Shown here piece by piece: positions 47,132 to 56,159 of a DNA stretch of 64,000 nt (position 1 is its first letter; each line of letters begins with the position of its first letter). The stretch is from contig NZ_OY763919.1 in the NCBI RefSeq assembly GCF_963667735.1, positions 806,001-870,000 on the forward strand. The letters run 5' to 3'. The position numbers were made by a program, and so were the translations under genes. The notes under the pieces were generated by a model. That model was not told the DNA's origin and ran no database searches. It saw nothing but the letters and a program-made list of their open reading frames with translations. The DNA comes from an uncultured Methanoregula sp. GTDB taxonomy: Archaea > Halobacteriota > Methanomicrobia > Methanomicrobiales > Methanospirillaceae.

Positions 47132-47606
47132 CAGATACCCTCCCTCTCTGCTTATGGGAATTTTTCATTATTAATCATATTGAATTGTTCACGATTCTCC
47201 ATCCGGCTCGGGAACCGGGAGGGGCCAAGTGTCAGCAGCAATAACCGGTAAACACCTGGAAACCAATATCGGGCCGTGAAAATGAAAAAAACACTAAAAT
47301 AATGCAGAATACCTGTTGTTTTCCCCGGAGTTTATGAAGTGGTGCAGGGGGATTACAAGTCATAAAAGTTTAATGTATCAAAAATGCACTTATTATCTCA
47401 TAGGATGGGTTGCGTACGTGTGCGGGGCGATCCCCAGAACCGATGTGTGCCCTCCTTTGGGTCATTTGAGCAGATCTCTGCTGATGCCAATTAACAATAC
47501 CTGATGTGTTTGTAAAAGTTTCCGGACTGGTTCACACTTTACCGCTGCAATCAACAGGCACGGGTCGGTCCCCTTCGCGGATTCTTCACACCAGGGAGGT
47601 CATGGA
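47132..47606. promoter_or_regulatory. Divergent upstream region of the ech operon and hppA
   Basis: About 475 bases without a gene. Left end: a minus-strand AT-rich box near 47165-47190 and the Shine-Dalgarno of echA. Right end: GGAGGT at 47595-47600, six bases before the hppA ATG. In between, AT-rich stretches (for example AAAAACACTAAAATAAT near 47287 and CATAAAAGTTTAATG near 47360) may hold the hppA promoter, which would give hppA a leader of 200 bases or more. Confidence 0.45.
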
Positions 47607-49667
47607 ATGATCGAAAACGTATTACTAATCGTGATTGCGATCTGTATCATCGCTCTGGCCCTTGCCGCAATCCTGACGCGTAACCTCCTCTCGCAGGACG
47701 AGGGAACGCCCAAGATGCGCGAGGTTGCCGATGCGATCCGGGTGGGTGCGGAAGCATTCATCAAGCGCCAGTATTCGACTATCGCCGTGCTTGCCATCGT
47801 AACTGCAGTGGTGATCTTTGCTATTTATTATCTCACCGGACAGCAATCGATTGCCCTTGCTACGGCAGCATCTTTTGTGGTTGGTGCAGCCTGCAGTGCA
47901 GTCGCCGGCGTTGTTGCCATGTGGATTGCTGTCAGGACCAACATCCGCACGGCATCCGCAGCGCAGACCAGCGACGGGAAGGCACTTGACTTCTCATTCC
48001 GCGGCGGGGCCATCTCCGGTCTGATCATCACCTCGATGTCACTCCTCGGTGTCTCGCTGACCTATATCGCCCTCGGTGCAGACCCGACCCACACCCCGTT
48101 CGTCATCATCGGGTTCGCCTTCGGTGCCTCGTTCGTTGCACTCTTCGCCCAGCTCGGTGGCGGTATCTACACGAAAGCCGCTGATGTCGGTGCAGACATT
48201 GTCGGCAAGGTCGAAGCAGGTATCCCTGAAGACGATGTCCGGAACCCGGCCACCATTGCAGACCTCGTTGGCGACAACGTTGGCGACTGTGCTGGCCGTG
48301 GCGCTGACCTCTTCGAGTCCACTGCAGCCGAGAACATCGGTGCAATGATCCTCGGTGTCGCGCTCTTCCCGATCTTCGGTGTCAACGGGATCCTTTTTCC
48401 GATCGTCATGTGTTCGCTCGGTCTCCTCGCGAGCATGATCGGTATCCTCTCGGTCAAGGGCAAAGACGGTGCCGACCCGATGGACGCCATGAACCGCGGG
48501 TACTACATCACCGCAATCATCTCTGCGTTCTTCCTCTTCGGCGGAGTCTATTATCTCCTCGGTGCAACACCCGGCTGGATATACTTCGTCATTGCAGGTC
48601 TCGTGGGTATTGCCCTTTCCGTAGCCTTCCTCAGGGTCACTCTCTACTATACCGACCACCACTACCGCCCGGTCCAGGATATCGCGAATTCCTCTGAGAC
48701 CGGCGCAGGAACCAACATCATTATGGGATTCTCGGTCGGTCTCGAGACCACCGCGGTCCCGGCGGTCCTTATCGGGGTTTCCCTGCTCCTCTCCTACTGG
48801 TGCGGAACCATGACCGGGATCCCCCAGGGCGGCCTCTACGGCACTGCCGTTGCAACCATCGGTATGCTGATGGTCTGTGCCTACGTCCTTACCATGGACA
48901 CCTTCGGCCCCATTGCCGACAATGCCGGTGGTATCGTTGAGATGAGCGGCGCACCGGATGCAGTCCGGCACCGCATGGACAAGCTCGATGCAGCCGGCAA
49001 CACCACCAAGGCACTGACCAAGGGCTATGCCATCGGCAGTGCATCCCTCGCAGTCTTCCTGCTCTTCAATGCCTACATGGCCGACATTGCCAAGCTCACC
49101 GGCAAGGCATTCGAGGTCGTCAACCTGGCAAGCCTGCCCGTCTTTGTCGGGGCACTCATCGGCGCAATGCTCGTCTTCCTCTTTGCAAGCCTCGCCATCC
49201 GTGCAGTCTCCAAGACAGCGCAATATGTTATCGAAGAGGTCCGTGTCCAGTTCAGGGACCCCGGTATCATGGCAGGAACAAAGAAGCCCGACTATGCCCG
49301 TGTCATTGATATCACGACCCAGGGTGCGCTGAAGAACATGGTCCTTCCGGGCGCTCTCGTGATCCTGTTCCCGATCGTCATCGGTGTCACCATGAAGTAC
49401 GAGGCTCTCGCGGGCTTCCTCATGGTCGCAACCATCACCGGTATCCTCCTTGCACTCATCCTGAACAACAGCGGTGGTGCATGGGACAATGCCAAGAAAT
49501 ACATCGAGACCGGTGTCCATGGCGGCAAGAAGAGCGAGGCCCACAAGGCAGCGGTCATCGGAGATACCGTCGGCGACCCGTTCAAGGACACAGCCGGCCC
49601 GTCGCTTCACGTGCTCATCAAGCTTCTTGCTACCTTGACGCTCGTGCTTGCGCCAATCTTCATCTGA
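47607..49667 (+). CDS. hppA: Membrane-bound ion-pumping pyrophosphatase, K+-independent type
   Basis: A 686-residue protein with about sixteen helices. It carries DVGADIVGKVEAGIPEDD, GDNVGDCAGRGADLFES and DNAGGIVEMSG, and ends with VIGDTVGDPFKDTAGP-type sequence. It splits pyrophosphate and pumps ions across the membrane. GNTTKALTKGYAIGSAS has Lys where K+-dependent enzymes have Ala, which by the established rule indicates the K+-independent, H+-pumping class. A strong Shine-Dalgarno sits six bases before the ATG. It is divergent from the ech operon, a natural energy-metabolism neighbour. Confidence 0.95.
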   Translation: MIENVLLIVIAICIIALALAAILTRNLLSQDEGTPKMREVADAIRVGAEAFIKRQYSTIAVLAIVTAVVIFAIYYLTGQQSIALATAASFVVGAACSAVAGVVAMWIAVRTNIRTASAAQTSDGKALDFSFRGGAISGLIITSMSLLGVSLTYIALGADPTHTPFVIIGFAFGASFVALFAQLGGGIYTKAADVGADIVGKVEAGIPEDDVRNPATIADLVGDNVGDCAGRGADLFESTAAENIGAMILGVALFPIFGVNGILFPIVMCSLGLLASMIGILSVKGKDGADPMDAMNRGYYITAIISAFFLFGGVYYLLGATPGWIYFVIAGLVGIALSVAFLRVTLYYTDHHYRPVQDIANSSETGAGTNIIMGFSVGLETTAVPAVLIGVSLLLSYWCGTMTGIPQGGLYGTAVATIGMLMVCAYVLTMDTFGPIADNAGGIVEMSGAPDAVRHRMDKLDAAGNTTKALTKGYAIGSASLAVFLLFNAYMADIAKLTGKAFEVVNLASLPVFVGALIGAMLVFLFASLAIRAVSKTAQYVIEEVRVQFRDPGIMAGTKKPDYARVIDITTQGALKNMVLPGALVILFPIVIGVTMKYEALAGFLMVATITGILLALILNNSGGAWDNAKKYIETGVHGGKKSEAHKAAVIGDTVGDPFKDTAGPSLHVLIKLLATLTLVLAPIFI

Positions 49668-49671
49668 ACAT

Positions 49672-49709
49672 ACTTTTTTTCTTTACCCGGGGATTGTGCC
49701 GGGCTTTTA
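49672..49709 (+). terminator. hppA terminator
   Basis: A T-rich stretch (ACTTTTTTTCTTTA) is followed by a CCCGG / CCGGG hairpin and CTTTT, starting about five bases after the hppA stop. The remaining interval to 49956 shows no convincing gene. Confidence 0.6.
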
Positions 49710-49956
49710 AAAGGAGAGGGACTTCCAGGAACCCGCTGTTCTCGGAAAGTTCCCGCGTAAAAAGACCTTGAACATCGCTGCACGGGCGGAATTCAATGCA
49801 AACAAAAATATCATCTTCATCAATGGGATAGTGCAGGATATCTCGCAGTTTGCCGGTATCCTGACATCAGAGGCAAAACCCTCCCGAGGAGCCGGGCGAC
49901 CACAGGTCCAAATACCAGTTTTCATAGGGAGATTACAAGAGAGGCCTGAGCACTGA

Positions 49957-52878
49957 CTATTGCCTGGTTTTTAAGGATCCCCGGTACATATCCGCAGGAA
50001 CCCGGATCTCAAAACGGGCCCCCTCACCGGGTTCACCGGTTTCCTCGATCGTAAGCCCCGTGATCATCAGTACCTCCCGGACGAGATACAGCCCAAGACC
50101 GGTATGTTTGCCATACCCTTTCTGGAAAATTGTTTTTTTGTCATCATGACGGATTCCATCCCCGTCATCTTCAACAATAAGGGTGAACCCTGAAGGAGTC
50201 GTCTTTCCCTGTACGGTAATACGGGTCATCTTGTTCCCGTGCATGACTGCATTCTCAAAAAGATGGTAAAAAACCGTTTTGAGGAGCGGGTCGGCAAATA
50301 TCTCGACACCGGCCAGATTCTCATCGATGAAGACCTGTGAAAAACCGTTATTCTGGCAGATTATCATGGCAGTCAGAGAGATATCCTGCCAGAGAGGTTT
50401 CTGCATACCAAGATCCTGGTATTGCTGGGTGAACAGGATCTGGCTGCGAATCACTTCACTGGCCTGGATTGCTCTCTCGATCCACCCACGGGTCAGGGAA
50501 TCCGTTATCTTTCCCTCAACCAGCCCGCAATATCCCTGGAGAACCGTCAGCTGATTGAGAACGTCATGCCGGGTTATACTGGACAGGAGGTTGAGTTTTA
50601 TATTCGCTTCGGATAATGCAAATTCGGTGCGCTTGCGGCTGGTGATGTCCCTTCCTACGGACTGGTACTCAGTCACAACACCCATTTCATTATAAACAGC
50701 CCTTTCCGACCACTGCTGCCACCGTACTTCACCGGATGGCATGATGATCCGGTGTTCAACAGAATGTACAGGGTGATTGGGATTGAATGACGCAAAATGG
50801 GCCTTGAGGAGGGAGCGATCCTCCGGTGGGACATCCGGCATAAAGGAATGGCCGATAATATCTTCGCGCTTTTTCCCGAAATACCGGCAGTAGGCCTCAT
50901 TGACAAAGAGATGTGTTCCATCCGGGGTAAACCGGCAGATAAATTCTGTCTGGTCCTCCACAACGTTCCGGTATCGTTCTTCACTGAGCCGGAGCTCCTG
51001 TTCGCTTCGGCTGAGCTCTTCATAATTTGCCCGCAGTTCCTCTTCGGTCGCGGTCAGCTGTTCGTAGGCAGCATGCAGTTCTTCATTCTTGCGGGCCAGG
51101 TTCTCTTCGGCTTCTTTCTTTTCGGTCGTGTCCCTCCCGACGGACTGGTATTCTGTGATACGACCGTCCCTGTCGAAGATCGCACGATCGCTCCAGCGCT
51201 GCCACCGCACTTCACCGGACGGCATGATGATACGATGTTCGAAGAGATTGACCGGGTTTTCCGGAGAGATCGCTGACAGATGCTGTTTCATCTGTGACAG
51301 GTCTTCAGGAGGGATTACTACCGTGTGCCTCTGACCGATGCAGGCCTCCTTATCAAGGCCAAAGTAACGGCAATAGGCATCATTGACGAACGTAAGTCTG
51401 CCATCCGGGGTAAAACGGCAGATGAATTCCGTCTGGTCCTCCACAACACTCCGGTACCGCTCCTCGCTGAGCCGGAGATCTTCCTCGCTTCGGCTGAGCT
51501 CTTCATAGTTTGCCCGCAGTTCTTCTTCGGTTGCTGTCAGCTGCTCGTAGGCTGCATGCAGCTCATCATTCTTGCGTTTCAGTTTCTCCTCGGCTTCATT
51601 TTTTTCTGTCGTGTCCCTCCCGACAGACTGGTATTCTATGATACGGCCGTCCTTGTCGAAGATCGCCCGATCGCTCCAGCGCTGCCACCGCACTTCACCG
51701 GACGGCATGATGATACGATGTTCGATAATACTGGTAGGATTCTTTGGAGTGAATGCCGATAAATGCCGTTTCATCAGCTGAAGATCCTCAGGTGGCAGAA
51801 CTACCGTATGGGCCTTCCCAAAACAGGTCCCTTTATCAAGGCCGAAGTAACGGCAGTAGGCATCGTTGACGAACGTAAGTCTGCCATCCGGAGTAAAACG
51901 GCAGATGAATTCCGTCTGGTCCTCTACAACGCTCCGGTACCGCTCCTCGCTAAGCCGGAGATCTTCCTCGCTTCGGCTGAGCTCTTCATAATTTGCCCGC
52001 AGTTCCTCTTCGGTTGCTGTCAGCTGCTCGTAGGCTGCATGCAGCTCATCATTCTTGCGTTTCAGTTTCTCCTCGGCTTCTTTCTTATCGGTGACATCGC
52101 GGATAGTCTCGATCGCTCCGATAATATTCCCGCTGGTATCATAGAGCGGGGATGCAATGATCCCGATATGGGCCCCCTTACCGCTATACAGATTCGAACT
52201 CCATATTTCGGTGAGGATCTTATCCCCGGTTTTTTTCAGATACGGATACTGTTTTTCAATATTCTTGTCTTTATTCAGAACCAGATCTATCAGAATAGGG
52301 CGTTTTTCCCCATAAAACGGGACAGAATAGGAATAATCACTGGTTCCAAGGATCGCATCCCTGGGTATTCCGGTCATCTCTTCGATCGTCCTGTTCCATG
52401 CAATAACCTGGTTCTCGAGATTTACCGCAAACGTTGCATCGGGCAGGAAATTGATGATGTCCAGCACCCGCTGCTCCGATTCCTTTAATGCATCGTGGGT
52501 TCGTTTCCGATCGATGGCATTGTTGATTTTATGTTCGAGTTCGGCAAACTGGGATTTCTGCTCTCCTCCCTTCTGGAGGTAAAAATCGGCACCGCAGTTC
52601 AATGCCTCGATAACAATTTCTTCCCGACCCCTGCCGGTGAACAGAATAAACGGAATGTCATGGTTTTTCGAACGGATATGACGGAGAAACTCGATGCCGG
52701 ACATATCGGGCATCTGGTAATCTGATATGATCGCATCGAACTTTTTGAATTGAATTTTGTCAAGTGCATCTTTTACCGTAATTGCTGTTTCAACGCAGAG
52801 TTGTCCCGACATTTCAAGAAATTCTTTACCAACGTCCAGAAGAGCGGGCTCATCGTCAACATAAAGCACGTTTGACAT
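49957..52878 (-). CDS. Receiver/PAS sensor histidine kinase with three near-identical repeats
   Basis: A 973-residue soluble kinase. A receiver domain (about residues 1-122, phosphoacceptor Asp53 in IISDYQMPDMSG) is followed by a PAS domain (135-262). Three consecutive coiled-coil plus PAS units begin with EAEEKL or EAEENL at residues 267, 428 and 589, so the period is exactly 161 residues. The kinase core has H771 in SSITRHDVLNQL, the N box HLFENAVMHG and EDDGDGIRHDD, then GYGKHTGLGLYLV. There are no transmembrane helices, so the sensed signal is cytoplasmic. Each repeated PAS has the same FICRFTPDG core. The target regulator is not known. Confidence 0.92.
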   Translation of the reverse strand: MSNVLYVDDEPALLDVGKEFLEMSGQLCVETAITVKDALDKIQFKKFDAIISDYQMPDMSGIEFLRHIRSKNHDIPFILFTGRGREEIVIEALNCGADFYLQKGGEQKSQFAELEHKINNAIDRKRTHDALKESEQRVLDIINFLPDATFAVNLENQVIAWNRTIEEMTGIPRDAILGTSDYSYSVPFYGEKRPILIDLVLNKDKNIEKQYPYLKKTGDKILTEIWSSNLYSGKGAHIGIIASPLYDTSGNIIGAIETIRDVTDKKEAEEKLKRKNDELHAAYEQLTATEEELRANYEELSRSEEDLRLSEERYRSVVEDQTEFICRFTPDGRLTFVNDAYCRYFGLDKGTCFGKAHTVVLPPEDLQLMKRHLSAFTPKNPTSIIEHRIIMPSGEVRWQRWSDRAIFDKDGRIIEYQSVGRDTTEKNEAEEKLKRKNDELHAAYEQLTATEEELRANYEELSRSEEDLRLSEERYRSVVEDQTEFICRFTPDGRLTFVNDAYCRYFGLDKEACIGQRHTVVIPPEDLSQMKQHLSAISPENPVNLFEHRIIMPSGEVRWQRWSDRAIFDRDGRITEYQSVGRDTTEKKEAEENLARKNEELHAAYEQLTATEEELRANYEELSRSEQELRLSEERYRNVVEDQTEFICRFTPDGTHLFVNEAYCRYFGKKREDIIGHSFMPDVPPEDRSLLKAHFASFNPNHPVHSVEHRIIMPSGEVRWQQWSERAVYNEMGVVTEYQSVGRDITSRKRTEFALSEANIKLNLLSSITRHDVLNQLTVLQGYCGLVEGKITDSLTRGWIERAIQASEVIRSQILFTQQYQDLGMQKPLWQDISLTAMIICQNNGFSQVFIDENLAGVEIFADPLLKTVFYHLFENAVMHGNKMTRITVQGKTTPSGFTLIVEDDGDGIRHDDKKTIFQKGYGKHTGLGLYLVREVLMITGLTIEETGEPGEGARFEIRVPADMYRGSLKTRQ

Positions 52879-53039
52879 ATATCTGCTCGATAGATAGTGT
52901 GTATTGTATTATTTTGCTGAAATAAATGAATCGATTTGACTTTTTTGGAGATTTTGGAGCTATTGGTTTCAGATTCCCGGCAAACATAGTGCAAGACCGG
53001 GCAACCATTTATCGAAAAAGCACCGGATACTACATACTC

Positions 53040-53852
53040 ATGGATCCGCAGGAGCACATCCACATCATCAGCGCGGGAGACCGCATCCACACAACCTATC
53101 CGGCGGTCCTCCAGGATCTCCGGACCGTCACGCACACGTACATCTTTGCTGAAAAAGAGGTCTATACGGATTCGGTCCGGGACGATGCCAAGAAACGGGC
53201 ATGGAAGTGGGCCATCCGTGGGGCGATTGATGAAGTGAATGCCATTTCACTCTCCCGGAATATTTCCTGTGCTCTCGTCTGCATCGATTCTGCAACATTC
53301 GATGCCATCCGCGACCCGGTGCTCTCATTACTCTCGGAACATCCCGCTGCCCGGTTCACGTTCGATATTTCCGCCGGCTCAAAACGTCTCTCGCTCGCCC
53401 TCTTCTCGATGTCGCTCTGGGTGGAAGGCGATGCCTATTACGCGTTCTTTAATTCCCCATCCCGGAAAGTTCCGGTGCCGACCCTCCCTGCAAAGAACCT
53501 GCCGGCAAACCCGAATTATCTTGTTATCCTCACCATCCTTTTCAGGAACAAGGAACACGGGAAAAAGGCAGATACCCTGATACCGGAGGAGACGCTCTAT
53601 GCCGAGACAAAGGCCTGCCAGGTCCCAGTCCGGGATGATCATGAGGACTCCTGCACCCGGGAACTCACCCGGGGAATATTTTCCCGGATGATTTCAGCAC
53701 TGGTCGGGTGGAACCTTATCCGGGAGGAGACCGATCCGGGGAATGTCCAGGAGAAACTCTACAGTCTCACCCCGGATGGCGAACTGGCATTATTCATCTA
53801 TTCCGCCCGTATGAAAAAGCGGGGTGTTGAGGACACCCCCGGCCTCACGTGA
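53040..53852 (+). CDS. CARF-like domain protein with C-terminal winged helix
   Basis: A 270-residue protein. The N-terminal half is a Rossmann-like domain that begins IHIISAGDRIHTTYPAV and contains RFTFDISAGSKRLSLALF (105-122), a close match in position and pattern to the T-G-G-T-K motif strand-helix of CRISPR-associated Rossmann-fold (CARF) domains. The C-terminal part (about 205-262) is a winged-helix-like segment (RGIFSRMISALVGWNLIREE and a wing EKLYSLTPDGELALF). The plan resembles Csa3 and solo CARF-HTH regulators. No CRISPR array or cas gene is in the window. An upstream ATG at 52926 would add 38 residues of AT-rich, unlike sequence. Confidence 0.65.
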   Translation: MDPQEHIHIISAGDRIHTTYPAVLQDLRTVTHTYIFAEKEVYTDSVRDDAKKRAWKWAIRGAIDEVNAISLSRNISCALVCIDSATFDAIRDPVLSLLSEHPAARFTFDISAGSKRLSLALFSMSLWVEGDAYYAFFNSPSRKVPVPTLPAKNLPANPNYLVILTILFRNKEHGKKADTLIPEETLYAETKACQVPVRDDHEDSCTRELTRGIFSRMISALVGWNLIREETDPGNVQEKLYSLTPDGELALFIYSARMKKRGVEDTPGLT

Positions 53853-53942
53853 TACCCGGCCGGGTTACAACCTGATACACACGGTAATAAAAAGAGAGAC
53901 TACCAGCCGGTCATATGAACATCGAGAGCCAAGAACGGATTT

Positions 53943-54743
53943 TTATGTTTTCCCCAGCCGTTTCTCATCCTCGGCTATCCATCTCTCCAGTTGTCGGATG
54001 CCCTCTTCGATATCCCTGATCCGGCCCTCGGTCTCCGCCAGCCGGGCCTTTGCCGATGCGATCTTTTCAGGGTCCTCAGCGGACGAAAGAAACGTAAGAA
54101 TATGTCCCCGGCCAATCTGAAAATTCTCAAGGGCATTCTCAGCTTTTTTCCGCCGTTCATAATTCGCCTCAAGGTTTCTCCGGATCCGGGATTCGGCCCT
54201 GGACTGCAGGTGTGGATTTTCTGAATTTACCCGTTCAGATGCCTCATCAAGGCTCTTCCGGATCTCCTGGATACCCTCAAAACAGGTTTTCTTGTGTTTT
54301 GCAATCATCTCGTGCTTGTACCTGCCGAGCAGGTAGCCCGCCTTTTTGAGCGCCTGCCCTCGCTTTGCCAGATCCCGGATACCCGGTGCCGGGGCGCCGG
54401 GAAGAACCCGGGCCTGTTTCACGAGATTCATGATCTCCTCGAAATGGCCCTGCGACAGGGATTCCAGAACCCCGTACTCGGCTTTCTGCTTCTCCTTGAT
54501 CTCACGGCAGAGAGCATTGAACCGTTTCCAGAGTATATCCCGGTCATTGCGGGCAAGCGGTTTGAGCTCTTTGAACAACGCGGTAATATGTTTGGCCTGG
54601 TTCCAGAAATCCTGGTATTTGGTGATGACCGCAAGATTATTCCGGATCGGGTTTGCCAGCGCCCAGAGTTTCTGGTTCTCCCGGTCCAGGAGTTCGGCAT
54701 TTTCATGGGCGGTTAAAAGCCAGGGATCATCTTCAGGTTTCAT
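53943..54743 (-). CDS. Coiled-coil protein with DUF349-like segment
   Basis: A 266-residue, highly charged, helical protein. Residues 45-90 include ITALFKELKPLARNDRDILW and KRFNALCREIKEKQKAEY, which resemble the DUF349 repeat (LxxLWxxFxxxC). The rest is probably a long coiled coil. DUF349 proteins of bacteria are nucleic-acid- or nucleotide-linked but poorly defined. It follows the CARF-like gene convergently. The function is unknown. Confidence 0.6.
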   Translation of the reverse strand: MKPEDDPWLLTAHENAELLDRENQKLWALANPIRNNLAVITKYQDFWNQAKHITALFKELKPLARNDRDILWKRFNALCREIKEKQKAEYGVLESLSQGHFEEIMNLVKQARVLPGAPAPGIRDLAKRGQALKKAGYLLGRYKHEMIAKHKKTCFEGIQEIRKSLDEASERVNSENPHLQSRAESRIRRNLEANYERRKKAENALENFQIGRGHILTFLSSAEDPEKIASAKARLAETEGRIRDIEEGIRQLERWIAEDEKRLGKT

Positions 54744-54886
54744 AAAAAGCTCGCTCGTTTCAGCCGGGAAATAATTGCATCTCTATCTGCCCGTGCGGCC
54801 TTAAAACAGTATCCACTACCGGATTTCCTGATGGTCTCCGGATTGGGGATTCTCCCCTCCGGCGGGGATTGCCCGTGCAGGGCGTT

Positions 54887-55069
54887 TCAGGTGATTTCTT
54901 TTAAGTTTACACTGACCTCGTTGGCAATCCGGGTATAGCGCTTCGTGTTCTCCTCGAACTGCTTCTTGCACCAGTTACAGCAGAAATAATATTTCTGGTT
55001 CTTGTACACACTCGTGTACTTTGCATCGTCTTCATCAACAATCATCAGACATACGGGATCGGTTGCCAT
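54887..55069 (-). CDS. Small YHS-domain protein
   Basis: A 60-residue protein with DPVCLMIVDEDDAKYTSVYK and YYFCCNWCKKQFEEN, the YHS/TRASH pattern DPVCxM...YFC...FxxNP. Such modules bind metal ions and occur in metal transport and oxygen-stress proteins. A Shine-Dalgarno GGAG lies eight bases before the ATG. It stands alone on its strand. Confidence 0.8.
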   Translation of the reverse strand: MATDPVCLMIVDEDDAKYTSVYKNQKYYFCCNWCKKQFEENTKRYTRIANEVSVNLKEIT

Positions 55070-55292
55070 CGGGGATTCTCCATTACTCTTTCAACATCTT
55101 TTTCGGATCCCCTATAAAGGCACGGTATTCAGACCGGTTGATAGTGTCTCTAGAAACAACTGAACACGGTCAAACGTACCCTGACAAGAGTTGCAGAGTA
55201 ATTGCCGGCTCTCCGGTTTTCATTTCCATCCCGTCGTTCAATCCCGGTATTTTATGCTGCTGGGCTCCCCATCATTATACGAGTGAGGGATC

Positions 55293-55802
55293 ATGACTGT
55301 CCGGATACTTGTTGCATACGCCACCCGGAACGGCTCAACTGCGGAAATTGCAGAAGCGATTGGAAAAGAACTGGAAAAGACCGGAACTAACGTAACAGTA
55401 GCAGAAATATCAACCATCCGGTCACTTGAAGGGTATACCGCAGTCGTGATCGGCGGGCCGCTCTATATGGGAAGAATGGACGGTCCGGTGATAAAATTTG
55501 TAAAAAAGTTCCTTGTGGAACTGGCGTACGTTCCCGTTGCAGTGTTTGCAGTCGGGCTTGCCCCGAAAGATCCAAAACCCGAGGCAGTCGGAATGGCTAT
55601 GGAGGCTCTTACCAGGGCCACAGAACCCCTCACCCCCGTCTCTTCTATCCTGTTCGCCGGCAGACTGGATCCGGCCAGGCTCGGTTTTTTCATGCGCAAA
55701 TTCATGGAGATGGCAAAGATACCCTATGGCGATTTCCGCAACTGGGATGCTATCGCCGCATGGGCCAGGGAGCTGCCGGAAAAGCTGCAAATAAAAAAGT
55801 AG
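55293..55802 (+). CDS. Flavodoxin-domain protein (HemG-like)
   Basis: A 169-residue flavodoxin-fold protein. The phosphate loop YATRNGSTAEIAEAIGKEL binds FMN, and VIGGPLYMGRMDGPVIKFVKK and AVFAVGLAPKDPK follow. It belongs to the flavodoxin_5 / HemG-like group, one-electron carriers or menaquinone-dependent oxidases; in a methanogen without heme synthesis nearby, a general redox role is more likely. The ATG is preceded by GTGAGGG. Confidence 0.86.
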   Translation: MTVRILVAYATRNGSTAEIAEAIGKELEKTGTNVTVAEISTIRSLEGYTAVVIGGPLYMGRMDGPVIKFVKKFLVELAYVPVAVFAVGLAPKDPKPEAVGMAMEALTRATEPLTPVSSILFAGRLDPARLGFFMRKFMEMAKIPYGDFRNWDAIAAWARELPEKLQIKK

Positions 55803-55862
55803 ATGCTCTGGAGAGATCATTTCGACCTACAAAGAGCTCCCGGGTTTGCGTAACATTTATCA

Positions 55863-56089
55863 TGGGGGGGTCAGACGGGTACGTCCTGTGCCAGTAAAAC
55901 GGTGTAATGCGGGTAAGCTCCCTCGGAAATTTTCTCCGCGATTGGTTGGTTACAAGCCACAATGTATCTTTGTACCCACACGACCCCCCCAAGACCCCTC
56001 TAATTTCTGAGCCGGATTTGTGTAGTTTTACGGGGTGATTTGAAAGATTGTTCCGGATTTGCCGCTGAGGGGGGTCGCATGGGTACAAA
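55863..56089. repeat. Inverted-repeat element with G-tract arms
   Basis: Two 21-bp arms are nearly complementary: TTTGTACCCACACGACCCCCC (55970-55990) and, inverted, GGGGGGTCGCATGGGTACAAA (56069-56089), with two mismatches and a 78-bp spacer. A third, partial arm in the same sense as the last one starts at 55863 (GGGGGGTCAGACGGGTAC). The element fills most of the gene-free interval 55803-56159 between the convergent flavodoxin and DUF1622 genes. It could be a MITE-like or structural element. Confidence 0.55.
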
Positions 56090-56159
56090 ATTGTGCGAGG
56101 GGAGAGATGGTTATCAAAAAAGGTATTCTACAGAGCAAAAGGAGATGAAAACCGCGTTT

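Noticed and set aside
48039..49610. Long minus-strand open frame opposite hppA (523 codons)
   Set aside because: It is the antisense shadow of a strongly conserved pyrophosphatase and is full of Asp/Glu/His/Cys low-complexity sequence with no family resemblance.
49768..49956. A 62-codon frame after hppA
   Set aside because: It starts with TTG, lies downstream of a terminator, has no ribosome-binding site and no recognisable motif.
55750..56088. A 112-codon minus-strand frame across the inverted repeat
   Set aside because: It begins inside one repeat arm and overlaps the end of the flavodoxin gene; no protein family is evident.
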